DNA of 64,000 nucleotides from assembly GCA_947572385.1 (NCBI GenBank), contig CANPBX010000003.1:1-64000 (forward strand), in the 5' to 3' direction. A model generated the notes under the pieces. That model made no database searches. It saw nothing but the letters and a program-made list of their open reading frames with translations, and was not told the DNA's origin. Shown piece after piece: positions 49,629 to 57,484 of this stretch (position 1 is the first letter of the stretch; every line of letters starts with the position of its first letter). This DNA comes from an uncultured Clostridia bacterium. Its GTDB lineage: Bacteria; Bacillota; Clostridia; Oscillospirales; Acutalibacteraceae. The translations under genes and the position numbers were made by a program.

Positions 49629-50909
49629 ATGATCGAGAGAATAAAAAGCGCCCTGAAGGACTGCGGGATAGACCTCTGGCGCATCAACGACAATACCGAG
49701 GAGAGCGCCGAGCTCTTCTTCGTGAAAAAGCAGCTTGACACCAGGCGGTTTAAGGACGTGCGCAAGTTCCAGGTGACGGTTTTCCGTGACGTGGACAAGG
49801 ACGGGGCCTCACTGCGGGGCTTCACGAGCGTCACCCTCCTTGAGTCCATGAGCGACAGCCAGCTGCGCGGGGAGCTTAAGGGGGCATACTATGCCGCCCA
49901 GTTCGCCGCCAACCCCACCTATGAGCTGCCGGACCCGGTGCAGGCCCCTATAAAGGAGAAGCCCGGGGAGCTCTGCCAGGCCCCCCTTGCAGAGAGCGCT
50001 GGCAAGATGGCCCGGGCCCTTTTCAGCGCAGACAGCCAGTCCGATGCCTTTATAAACTCCGCGGAGATATTTATTATACGCTCTAAACGGCATATTTTAT
50101 CCTCAGAGGGCACGGACGTTTCATATACCGACGGAAAGGTGACCGGCGAGTTCGTTGCCCAATGCCAGGAGCCAGAGGACGTGGAGATACACAATATGTT
50201 CTCCTACGACAGCCTGAACACCGAGGCCCTTGGCAGGAAGGTCAAAGAGGCGCTGTCCTTTGTCCGGGACCGTGCCCGCGCAAAGCGTATATTAAAGAGC
50301 GGCAAGTACGATGTGGTGCTCAGCGGGGACGCGGTAGCCAGCGTGCTATCCTATTATGACAGCCGCTCCTCGGCCCATATGATATACCCCAAATACTCCA
50401 CCTGGCAAGCAGGAGACAGTGTGCAGGGCGAGGACGTGCCCGGCGCCAGGCTAAACCTTGATTTATGCGCCACAGTGCCCTACAGCGAGGAGGGCATACC
50501 CATGGAGGACCTGCCGCTGCTACGGGAGGGGAAGCTCCAGGCCATACACGGCAATAACCGCTTCTGCCGGTACCTTGGGATAAAGCCCACCGGCATGTAC
50601 GGCAAGCTTCGGTGCACAAATACCGGCGCAAGCTTTGAGGAGCTGAAATCCGGCCCCTGCCTCTGGGCGGTGACCTTCTCCGGATTTGAGATGAACGCCA
50701 TGAGCGGGCATTTCGGCGGCGAGATACGGCTTGCGTACCTAATCGACGGCGGCACGGTAACCCCGGTAACAGGCGGCTCAATAAACGGAAGTTTATTAGA
50801 TGCCCAGGGAAACCTGCAGTTCTCCAGCGACAGGTATGAGGCTGCAAACTACTCAGGGCCCTACGGACTGCGCATAAACGGCGTAAGCGTGGCCGGTACG
50901 GACGACTAA
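49629..50909 (+). CDS. TldE/PmbA-type metallopeptidase partner
   Basis: A 426-residue protein of the same TldD/PmbA family but without the HExxxH motif, as expected for the non-catalytic TldE subunit. It retains the family-wide C-terminal block (GMYGKLRCTNTGASFEEL, FGGEIRLAYLIDGG, PVTGGSINGSLLD). AAGGAGG precedes ATG. Cotranscribed with the TldD-type gene, so a cytosolic heterodimeric protease is inferred. No peptide precursor gene is recognised beside it. Confidence 0.88.
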   Translation: MIERIKSALKDCGIDLWRINDNTEESAELFFVKKQLDTRRFKDVRKFQVTVFRDVDKDGASLRGFTSVTLLESMSDSQLRGELKGAYYAAQFAANPTYELPDPVQAPIKEKPGELCQAPLAESAGKMARALFSADSQSDAFINSAEIFIIRSKRHILSSEGTDVSYTDGKVTGEFVAQCQEPEDVEIHNMFSYDSLNTEALGRKVKEALSFVRDRARAKRILKSGKYDVVLSGDAVASVLSYYDSRSSAHMIYPKYSTWQAGDSVQGEDVPGARLNLDLCATVPYSEEGIPMEDLPLLREGKLQAIHGNNRFCRYLGIKPTGMYGKLRCTNTGASFEELKSGPCLWAVTFSGFEMNAMSGHFGGEIRLAYLIDGGTVTPVTGGSINGSLLDAQGNLQFSSDRYEAANYSGPYGLRINGVSVAGTDD

Positions 50910-50925
50910 AGCGCAAAATAGCAGC

Positions 50926-50969
50926 AAAAAACTTCCCCCTTTTCACCTAAGAAAAGAGGGAAGTTTTTT
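50926..50969. terminator. Bidirectional terminator between tldE-type and GDPD genes
   Basis: AAAAAACTTCCC/GGGAAGTTTTTT perfect 12-bp arms with an inner CTTTT/AAAAG stem; A/T runs on both sides suit both strands. Confidence 0.92.
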
Positions 50970-50973
50970 ATTC

Positions 50974-51795
50974 CTACGGCCTGATCTCCTCAAAAATGAC
51001 CAGGCTCCCCAGGCTCTTGGCCTTCAAATACTCCTCCTCAGTGCGCACAGTCCAGCTTACCTCCTGCATACCCATAAGCCCCTTGCTAAGCCCCATGGAC
51101 GGAATATCCCTTGTATGGATATCATAGGCCTCAAAATTCGGGCGCGTGTGGAAGTTCGTAAGCATATGGGTCGCGCAGAACGCCTCGAAAGCCCCCAGCC
51201 CCTCGTCGCCCTTCTTATACCTGCACATAAGCTGTCCCCGCACTATCTCCGGCCTGTTCTTCCTAAACCATGCCACGATCCTTGGGTCAAAGCTCTCCAC
51301 GCAGTACGGGCCCTTATACCCGTCCAGCTCCTTCATAGCCAGCTCACAGAGCTCGGCGGGGTCGTTATAGCTCTTTAACTCAATGATAAGGGGCGTGCGT
51401 CCTTTTAAAGCGCCCAGCACCTCGCTGAAAAGAGGAATCCTCTCCCCTGTGCCGAACAGCCTGTACCTGCGGAGCTCCCCATAGGTCAGGTCCGCTATGG
51501 CGGCGTCCTCCCCGCAGCTGCGCTCCAGGGTGGCGTCGTGATGCACCACCACCTTCTTGTCCTTTGTAAGCTGCAAATCAAACTCCATGCCGTAGCCGCT
51601 CTCCTCTGCCAGCCTGAAGCCTGTAATGCAGTTTTCCGGCACGCCGTCCTCAAGCCTGTGCAGCCCCCTATGGGCGTAGTCGAAGCCTGCGAGGCGCCCA
51701 AAGTCGGGCTTTTTGTCCATCTGCGGGGCGATAAGCCAGGCCCAGCCCCCAAAGAGCGCCGCAATTACCACAAATACCGTAACCAGCAAGACCAT
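50974..51795 (-). CDS. Glycerophosphodiester phosphodiesterase
   Basis: A 273-residue protein with an N-terminal transmembrane anchor (about 2-22) and a GDPD TIM-barrel: YAHRGLHRLEDGVPENC (catalytic His and Glu), GMEFDLQLTKDKKVVVHHDATLERSCG and LIIELKSYND. It hydrolyses glycerophosphodiesters, possibly lipoteichoic acid or phospholipid breakdown products, to glycerol 3-phosphate. AAGGAGG precedes ATG. It is 12 bases downstream of the FNT gene on the same strand. Confidence 0.92.
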   Translation of the reverse strand: MVLLVTVFVVIAALFGGWAWLIAPQMDKKPDFGRLAGFDYAHRGLHRLEDGVPENCITGFRLAEESGYGMEFDLQLTKDKKVVVHHDATLERSCGEDAAIADLTYGELRRYRLFGTGERIPLFSEVLGALKGRTPLIIELKSYNDPAELCELAMKELDGYKGPYCVESFDPRIVAWFRKNRPEIVRGQLMCRYKKGDEGLGAFEAFCATHMLTNFHTRPNFEAYDIHTRDIPSMGLSKGLMGMQEVSWTVRTEEEYLKAKSLGSLVIFEEIRP

Positions 51796-51807
51796 ATATA
51801 TCCCTCC

Positions 51808-52449
51808 TTATCCCTCTGCCCCCGCTCGGAATTTTTTCGCCGCGGGGAAAAGCACCCCGCCAAGTGCGTTGCCAAGAGTCATCACTATAAGGTACAGCAC
51901 CGTCTTGCCGCTCCAGGCCCCGGCAACGGTGAAGTAGAACATATTGGCAACGCAGTGCTCAAAGCCCGCCTGGACGAACACCGCCACCCCCAGAAAAAGC
52001 CCGAGGTATTTCCCCAGCTGATGCGGGTTTTCCCGGTAGCTCTCAACGGACAGATATATCAGTATGTTGCAGAACACCGCCAGTATGAAGATGCTGACAG
52101 GCCCGTCCGAGAGCTTTGCCTCACAGATACCCTGGGCCTTGGATATTACATCCAGGCGCGTAAGGCGCAGGGCCGTGCCCGCTATCAGCGTCCCCATAAG
52201 GTTGCCCAGCCATATCAGCCCGCAGCGGGCCGCATAGGCCGGGGAGTTGCTGAACACATAGCACACCTTCCCTGTGAACAGATCCAGCCCCAAAGTGCAT
52301 ACGGCAAAGAGCCCCACCGAAAAAAGGGCGGCCCCGACCGGACGGCTGTCGGTACACAGAAACACCGCCCCTCCAATGGAAATAGCCGCCCCTGCCAAGG
52401 CTGCGCTGATAAACGTTGCAAGCTGCCTTTTCACTCCGATCCCCCCCAT
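51808..52449 (-). CDS. Formate/nitrite transporter family protein
   Basis: A 213-residue, six-helix FNT channel protein (FocA/NirC/HSC group). The family pattern is seen in the first helix (AALAGAAISIGGAVFL), LGLDLFTGKVCYVF, and the broken helix with VQAGFEHCVANMFYF, whose His is the central pore His. FNT channels carry formate, nitrite or hydrosulfide. The start is uncertain: ATG 52449 is used, GTG 52434 (MKRQLATF) is equally possible, and any start beyond about 52460 would lie in the promoter. Confidence 0.88.
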   Translation of the reverse strand: MGGIGVKRQLATFISAALAGAAISIGGAVFLCTDSRPVGAALFSVGLFAVCTLGLDLFTGKVCYVFSNSPAYAARCGLIWLGNLMGTLIAGTALRLTRLDVISKAQGICEAKLSDGPVSIFILAVFCNILIYLSVESYRENPHQLGKYLGLFLGVAVFVQAGFEHCVANMFYFTVAGAWSGKTVLYLIVMTLGNALGGVLFPAAKKFRAGAEG

Positions 52450-52465
52450 ATCCTTCTTTAAGTAA

Positions 52466-52494
52466 ACTATAGCATGGACCCGGGGGATTTGCAA
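52466..52494 (-). promoter_or_regulatory. Putative sigma-A promoter for the FNT-GDPD genes
   Basis: On the minus strand TTGCAA (52489-52494), 17-base spacer, TATAGT (52466-52471), adjacent to the stop of the MerR gene. Confidence 0.6.
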
Positions 52495-52497
52495 GGG

Positions 52498-52851
52498 TCA
52501 TTTGAGTTTTTGGGCATACATTTCTATCTTATGCTCCAGCCTGCCGAGGGCTTCGTCCATCCTCCTGCGCTGGGCCATAAGGTCGTCGCGCTGCTGCCTG
52601 AGCAGTTCATATCTCTGGCGTATGGTGCCTGAGCCCTCCATGGAGAGCCGCACGTATTCAACGATAGCCTCGACCGTCAGCCCGGCGTTTCTAAGGCATT
52701 TCACAAGCTCCACCCAGGCCAGGTCAGCCTCCTGGTAGTCCCTATGGCCGCTGATGCTCCGGGTCACACGTGGTATCATCCCCACACGCTCATAGTACCG
52801 CAGGGTGTCCTGGCTAAGACCGTACTTCCTGCTCACTTCCTTGATAGTCAT
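52498..52851 (-). CDS. MerR family transcriptional regulator
   Basis: A 117-residue regulator with an N-terminal MerR winged helix-turn-helix (YGLSQDTLRYYERVGMIPRVTRSISGHRDY) and a C-terminal antiparallel coiled coil (about 75-115). The effector region lacks conserved Cys, resembling the aldehyde/stress-type MerR group. ATG 52851 follows AGAGGTGA; a GTG three codons earlier overlaps that site. Its promoter has the 19-base spacer typical of MerR control, so autoregulation is likely. Next genes on the strand are FNT and GDPD. Confidence 0.9.
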   Translation of the reverse strand: MTIKEVSRKYGLSQDTLRYYERVGMIPRVTRSISGHRDYQEADLAWVELVKCLRNAGLTVEAIVEYVRLSMEGSGTIRQRYELLRQQRDDLMAQRRRMDEALGRLEHKIEMYAQKLK

Positions 52852-52874
52852 AGAAATCACCTCTTCTCACGCTC

Positions 52875-52906
52875 ATTATACTATCTTGAGTCCAGTCTAG
52901 GTCAAG
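52875..52906 (-). promoter_or_regulatory. MerR-type promoter/operator with 19-base spacer
   Basis: On the minus strand TTGACC (52900-52905) and TATAAT (52875-52880) are 19 bases apart. A CTTGA...TCAAG dyad (52885-52906) covers the -35 and spacer. Confidence 0.7.
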
Positions 52907-52913
52907 AGGTTTT

Positions 52914-52942
52914 TTGACTTTATTTTTCTTTTATGCTAAAAT
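52914..52942 (+). promoter_or_regulatory. Sigma-A promoter for the DUF1848 gene
   Basis: TTGACT (52914-52919), 17-base spacer, TAAAAT (52937-52942), eight bases from the MerR dyad, so that regulator might also act here. Confidence 0.8.
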
Positions 52943-52975
52943 CTATACAGGCAATCACCAAGGAGGGCATATACT

Positions 52976-53851
52976 ATGATAATCAGCGCCAGCCGCCGCA
53001 CCGATATCCCAGCCAGGTACCATCGATGGCTCCTGAACCGCCTGAAAGCAGGCTGGGCCCTGGTGCAAAACCCGATGGACCCTAAACAGGTCACCCGGGT
53101 GGACCTGTCCTATGAGGCTGTGGACGGCCTGGTCCTCTGGACCAAAGACCCGCTGCCCATGCTGGGCGAGCTCCGGGAGCTTGAGCCGTACCCCTACTAT
53201 TTCCAGTTTACCCTCACCCCCTACGGCAGAGACATCGAGCCCGGCCTGCCGGATAAGGGCGAGCTTATCGAGGGGTTTATCAGGCTCTCGGAGGAGATAG
53301 GCCGGGAGCGGGTGATCTGGCGGTACGACCCCATACTGCTGGCCCCGGGCTATGACTGGGACTTTCACCTGCGGGCCTTCGAGCGGCTGGCCGGAAAGCT
53401 CTCGGCGCACACGGAAAAATGCATCTTCAGCTTCCTGGATAATTACCGCTGCATGGCAAGGGCCGCAAGGGAGCTGGGAGTGCAGTACCCCTCGAAAGAC
53501 CGGCAGAGGGGCATGTCCAGGGAGCTTATGGAGATAGCCGCAAGCTACGGCCTGAAGCTTGAGACCTGCGCTGAGCCCCTGGATCTGGCGGAGTACGGCA
53601 TAGGCAGGGCAAGGTGCATAGACCACCTGCTCCTCTCCAAAATATCCGGCTGGCCTATAAAGGCCGGAAAAGCCGCTTCCCAGAGGCCGGAATGCGGCTG
53701 CGCCCAGAGCGTTGACATCGGCATGTACTCCAGCTGCATGAACCGCTGCCTCTACTGCTACGCAAACCACAGCGGCAAGCTGCTGGCTGAGAGCGCCCGG
53801 CTCCACGACCCCCATGGCCCGATGCTCATAAATCGAGGTTTTCGTGCTTGA
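52976..53851 (+). CDS. DUF1848 domain protein with radical-SAM-like Cys cluster
   Basis: A 291-residue protein of family DUF1848. It opens with IISASRRTDIPARYHRW, contains LVLWTKDPLPML and VIWRYDPILL strands typical of the family, and ends with a Cys-rich block (CGCAQS ... SSCMNRCLYCYAN, near residues 240-265) that includes a CxxxCxxC spacing, compatible with a 4Fe-4S cluster at the C-terminus rather than the N-terminus. Function unproven. AAGGAGG precedes ATG. Confidence 0.85.
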   Translation: MIISASRRTDIPARYHRWLLNRLKAGWALVQNPMDPKQVTRVDLSYEAVDGLVLWTKDPLPMLGELRELEPYPYYFQFTLTPYGRDIEPGLPDKGELIEGFIRLSEEIGRERVIWRYDPILLAPGYDWDFHLRAFERLAGKLSAHTEKCIFSFLDNYRCMARAARELGVQYPSKDRQRGMSRELMEIAASYGLKLETCAEPLDLAEYGIGRARCIDHLLLSKISGWPIKAGKAASQRPECGCAQSVDIGMYSSCMNRCLYCYANHSGKLLAESARLHDPHGPMLINRGFRA

Positions 53852-53893
53852 CTATCCCGGGCCAATCGTATATAATGGTGTGGGTGATATTCC

Positions 53894-54625
53894 ATGAGTT
53901 TTTTCAAAAATTTATTTTCAAAGAAGAATAACGATACTGAGGCCCCACAGACATCAAAAGTCCAGGAGGCCAAGGAGCCGCTGCCGGAGATGTTCCAGGG
54001 CATGTCCCTTGATATATTCACCGAGGACGGCGCGGAGCTTCTGACCGGCCAGGTGTCCGAATACTCCGGCACAAATCTTACCCTTGAGCGCCTTCCCGGC
54101 TGGCTGGCCTTCGAGACCTGCCCCCTTGGGTCCACGGTATTTGTGCGCGGGTATAACCGGCGTATGCAGAGCTTCAATCTGAGGGGCACTGTGGTAGAGA
54201 GCAGCCGCGTGCTCATAAAGCTGCGGGACTTATCCGTTGAACACATCCCCAACGTCCGCAAGAGCTTCCGCCTGCCTATAAACTGTTCAGCCTCCATCTT
54301 CCGGGGAGACGACGAGCGCTTCTCAAGGCCCGAGCAGTGCGTGCTTATTGACATCAGCACCGGCGGCGCCTGCGTTGAGAGCGAATATGTACACCCTGAG
54401 GACGAGGTGGTCTTCCTTCGCTTCAAGCTGGACGACTACCCCACCATGACCTTTAAGGGCCAGATAATCCGGGGCTCCGAGCATAAGGACGACCGCTTCC
54501 GCTACGGCATACTCTTTGCCCAGCTTACCCGGGACGAGTTGACCAACCTGACCCGCACGCTCTACAATATACAGACCGGCAACCGCCAAATCTGGGACCG
54601 CAACGAAATCGGGACCTGGGGCTGA
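53894..54625 (+). CDS. PilZ domain protein (c-di-GMP effector)
   Basis: A 243-residue protein with an N-terminal YcgR-N-like beta-barrel half (about 35-115) and a PilZ domain (about 118-220). The c-di-GMP-binding motifs are present: RKSFR (RxxxR, near 121-125) and DISTGG (D/N-x-S-x-x-G, near 152). Such YcgR/DgrA-like proteins slow flagellar motors or alter exopolysaccharide output on binding c-di-GMP. This fits a flagellated cell. Only a weak GGGTGA stands before ATG. Confidence 0.92.
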   Translation: MSFFKNLFSKKNNDTEAPQTSKVQEAKEPLPEMFQGMSLDIFTEDGAELLTGQVSEYSGTNLTLERLPGWLAFETCPLGSTVFVRGYNRRMQSFNLRGTVVESSRVLIKLRDLSVEHIPNVRKSFRLPINCSASIFRGDDERFSRPEQCVLIDISTGGACVESEYVHPEDEVVFLRFKLDDYPTMTFKGQIIRGSEHKDDRFRYGILFAQLTRDELTNLTRTLYNIQTGNRQIWDRNEIGTWG

Positions 54626-54642
54626 ACCCGCCATAAAAACCG

Positions 54643-54676
54643 AGCCAGACTGATTATGTCAGTCTGGCTTTTTTTC
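54643..54676 (+). terminator. Terminator after the PilZ gene
   Basis: AGCCAGACTG/CAGTCTGGCT perfect 10-bp stem (54643-54652, 54660-54669), followed by seven T. Confidence 0.93.
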
Positions 54677-54691
54677 AAAGGAGATGACTAT

Positions 54692-55153
54692 ATGAAAAAC
54701 ATAAAAGCTGATTTCAAATTCCTATTGCCGGTCATCCTTATGGGCGCGTCCATAGCCGTTATAGCCTTTGTGCCGAGCCTGCCCCTGAGGTATGCCCCCG
54801 GGCCGGACACGGCGATCGTCAAATATCACTCCTATTTCGATATCCGCCTGATTGCTTACGCCTAGTTTTTTCCGACTGCCACCGCTGTTCTGTCCTGCGT
54901 ATGGCTGCTCCTCTCCCTACTGGCAGGCCGGTACAGGCACGGCAGCTTCAAGCCGCTCTCCCTTGGTGAGCTTATTTCTGCAAAGCCGGCTGTCGCCGCC
55001 TTCGGCATAGCTGCCGCCGCCTGCTCCGGGATCTGCATACTCAGAAATATATCCGGCGGGCTTTTCTCACCCGGCTCCGTGATCATCTTTGCCCTGCTGT
55101 CCCTGGCACTTATACTGCAGGCAATATTTTATTTCTCCCACGCCCTGAAATGA
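54692..55153 (+). pseudogene. Multi-helix membrane protein gene interrupted by an in-frame amber codon
   Basis: ATG 54692 with AAAGGAG eight bases upstream opens a frame of 57 residues ending at TAG (54863-54865). The same frame continues without interruption for 95 further codons to TGA at 55151-55153. The whole would be a 152-153-residue protein with four hydrophobic segments, two before (about 10-28) or near the stop and two after. The codon before the break may have been CAG, giving an AYAQFFP junction. Either a recent nonsense mutation or readthrough. Its end overlaps the convergent LtaS-type gene by 25 bases. Confidence 0.65.
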
Positions 55154-57015
55154 TCCGTCCTGACAGCCTCCATAGACGCCTCGACCCTCTGCTTGAGCTC
55201 AGCCGTCCGCTGGCTCTGCTGTACGCTGCCCTCGCCGCTATAGTAGGTATCGCCGTCATACCAGCCATTATTTGGGAAGGGCACGAGCCCCTCCCCCGGT
55301 GAGAACATGCTCTCACCGGCGTAGTAGTTCATTGGCGCGTCCAGGCCGTAGAGGTCAACAATAGTGGGCACTATGTCCAGCGAGCTTGCGGGCTTGTCCA
55401 CCTTCAAAGCCTTAAGCCCCCCGCCTGCAAGGACGCATGGGGTGCGGTAGAGCTCCGGGGTGCCGGGCTCCACCCCCTTGAGCCGGTTGAGGAACTCCTT
55501 ATCGCTCATATACTTTCCGTAGTGGTCGGCATAAAAGAGCACCGCCGTGTCCTCCAAAAGCCCTTCCTCCTCCAGCCTGTCCATAAGCCCGCCGATAAAC
55601 CCGTCTGTCTCCATGGCGTGGGCCACAGCCCGGGTGTACTCCTCCATATTCTCCGGGGTATCCGTAATGCCGCTCTTATTTACAGCCTCCCTCGCCGCCT
55701 CAAGGTGCGGCCCGGCGATAACACCCATCTCCTCGGTATAGGGCCCATGGCCCGAATAGGTGATAATATAGCTGTAGAAGCTGTCCCCCTCAGTCATGTC
55801 CCCAAAGGCCCTTAACATTTGTGAATCCAGCTGGTATTCGTCCATGCCCATGTCCACATAGGAGTGGTACTTCTCAAATCCCAGATTTGTGTGCACCGTC
55901 CCGCGGCTATATATTCCCGGGCTGGCAGGATGGAAGGAGTTGACGCTGTACCCCTCATCCCCAAAAAGGCTTGCAAGGCTCAGGGGAAAGGCGTTGGTGG
56001 AATAGCCGCTGTTGGGCATACCCACCGCCGGGGGCACCAGCCCGGTCTGGGATATTATCTCCGTGTTGAAGGTGCCCGCCGAGAGGAAGAGGGGCGTATA
56101 GAAATCCGTAAATTCCACGCCGCCATCTATCACATCGCAAAAGCGGGGCATATACTCCGGCCTCGCCAGCCAGGTGTCTATACTCTCCAGCATTACCAGT
56201 ATAAGGTTTTTCCCCTTCAAACTGCCGCTGAACTCATTTGCAGCTGGCTGGGCACGGCTCTCGAAAATATCCGTGAGCTCCTGGGCGCTGCGTGCGTTTG
56301 TGCCGATACCAAAGGAGACGGCAAAGTTCCGGGCGGTATACTGGTAGAGTCCGGTGAGCTTCATACTGCGGTTGGCGTCGGTAAACTCTCTGTATACCTC
56401 TGTATCGCTATTGGGGTCGAAGCGGTTGTCCCAGGTGAGCACATCGGCCCTGGGCATAAGCTTCTGGTGGGTGAGCAGTATTGCCGCTATACATACAGGC
56501 GCAACCAGAGCCATGCAGCCCCTCTGCACCCAAAGCCTTCTCCCCTGTGCCCTTGGCCCTGAGGCCAGCACCATAGCCGCCCCAACCATCAGCAGGAATA
56601 AGAGCACGAAGAAGTACAGCTTCTTGGGCAGCTGAAAATAGGTCCAGCTAAAGAATTTCGCCCCGTCTCCGGCGAAGTTCATGTCCGCAAAGCTGAAAAA
56701 ATGGCCGAAGACGTTGTACATCACGCCGTGCAGCACCACTAAAAACGCGAAGAACACCCCCAGCGCCCCCATAGCTATGCGCCGCCCGAGTCTTGGAAGC
56801 AGGGCTATAAGACAGGTGATCAGCAACGCCCAGCAGCAGGTGAAGGACATGGGCTTCAGGCTAAGGAGCCTTGTGCTCCCCGCCCCGGCGTACACCCATC
56901 TGAAAGCGCAGTCAATGAAAACCAGCGCCAGAAAAAATACCGGCAGGCTCAGTATGCCGAAACGGCGTGAAAGCCCTCCCAGAGCCTCCCTCACCCGCCT
57001 AAAAGCTTCCTTCAA
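55129..57015 (-). CDS. LTA synthase family sulfatase-fold protein
   Basis: A 628-residue membrane protein with five N-terminal helices (about 20-200) and an extracellular sulfatase-like domain (about 255-600). The catalytic Thr lies in LSAGTFNTEI (near 312), NLILVMLESIDTW supplies a metal-binding Glu, and YADHYGKYMSD a metal-binding Asp-His pair. LtaS enzymes polymerise glycerol phosphate from phosphatidylglycerol; LtaP-type or phosphoethanolamine transferases are alternatives. The start is TTG with GGGAG upstream. Its 3' end overlaps the broken membrane gene. Confidence 0.9.
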   Translation of the reverse strand: MKEAFRRVREALGGLSRRFGILSLPVFFLALVFIDCAFRWVYAGAGSTRLLSLKPMSFTCCWALLITCLIALLPRLGRRIAMGALGVFFAFLVVLHGVMYNVFGHFFSFADMNFAGDGAKFFSWTYFQLPKKLYFFVLLFLLMVGAAMVLASGPRAQGRRLWVQRGCMALVAPVCIAAILLTHQKLMPRADVLTWDNRFDPNSDTEVYREFTDANRSMKLTGLYQYTARNFAVSFGIGTNARSAQELTDIFESRAQPAANEFSGSLKGKNLILVMLESIDTWLARPEYMPRFCDVIDGGVEFTDFYTPLFLSAGTFNTEIISQTGLVPPAVGMPNSGYSTNAFPLSLASLFGDEGYSVNSFHPASPGIYSRGTVHTNLGFEKYHSYVDMGMDEYQLDSQMLRAFGDMTEGDSFYSYIITYSGHGPYTEEMGVIAGPHLEAAREAVNKSGITDTPENMEEYTRAVAHAMETDGFIGGLMDRLEEEGLLEDTAVLFYADHYGKYMSDKEFLNRLKGVEPGTPELYRTPCVLAGGGLKALKVDKPASSLDIVPTIVDLYGLDAPMNYYAGESMFSPGEGLVPFPNNGWYDGDTYYSGEGSVQQSQRTAELKQRVEASMEAVRTDHFRAWEK

Positions 57016-57043
57016 AAATATTCACTCCCAACCTATAAGATGT

Positions 57044-57069
57044 AAAAGGCCTCCCCGCCGGGAAGCCCT
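57044..57069 (-). terminator. Terminator after the 88-residue protein gene
   Basis: On the minus strand GGGCTTCCC and GGGAGGCCT arms (with G-T pairs) around GGCG, followed by TTTTAC. Confidence 0.65.
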
Positions 57070-57076
57070 CTTTTGC

Positions 57077-57343
57077 CTACTCGTCCTCCGCGCCCCTGGC
57101 CTTGTACAGGTTAAAGCGGAACAGCTTTGACTCGTCTGACTCTTTCTCGCACATCACGAAGGCTTCAGCGATCTTCCCGCCCTCGATAAGGGTCGTAAGG
57201 CCTACCAGCTGGCAGAGCTTGCTCTTCAGGTTCAGCCGGTCGCCGTCGCGCGTCATAAGGTAGACCTCGCCCTCGCAGCTGTCAAGCACCTGCAGAAAGG
57301 ACGGCACGTCGATATCATGTAATTCTACCATCTTTGGGGACAT
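57077..57343 (-). CDS. Conserved small protein of unknown function
   Basis: An 88-residue cytosolic protein with the pattern VPSFLQVLDSCEGEVYLMTRDGDRLNLKSKLCQLVGL, ending in KLFRFNLYKA. I recognise similar short proteins in gut clostridia but no established function. The alpha/beta layout with a central LVGLTTLIEGG could suit a small ligand- or RNA-binding fold. AGGAGG precedes the ATG, and it has its own promoter at 57377-57405. Confidence 0.75.
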   Translation of the reverse strand: MSPKMVELHDIDVPSFLQVLDSCEGEVYLMTRDGDRLNLKSKLCQLVGLTTLIEGGKIAEAFVMCEKESDESKLFRFNLYKARGAEDE

Positions 57344-57376
57344 AGGGTCTCCTCCTTTCGCCTGTTTTATGAGATA

Positions 57377-57405
57377 ATCATAACATACCTGTGAAAAAAT
57401 TGCAA
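57377..57405 (-). promoter_or_regulatory. Sigma-A promoter for the 88-residue protein
   Basis: On the minus strand TTGCAA (57400-57405), 17-base spacer, TATGAT (57377-57382). Confidence 0.7.
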
Positions 57406-57430
57406 GCCCCGCCTTTACCGTATCTTTTCC

Positions 57431-57459
57431 TTGACTTCCGTCACCAGCCCGGCTATAAT
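57431..57459 (+). promoter_or_regulatory. Sigma-A promoter for the Gfo/Idh-GH3 operon
   Basis: TTGACT (57431-57436), 17-base spacer, TATAAT (57454-57459). Confidence 0.85.
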
Positions 57460-57484
57460 AGCCCTCAGAAAGGAGTGTTATAAC

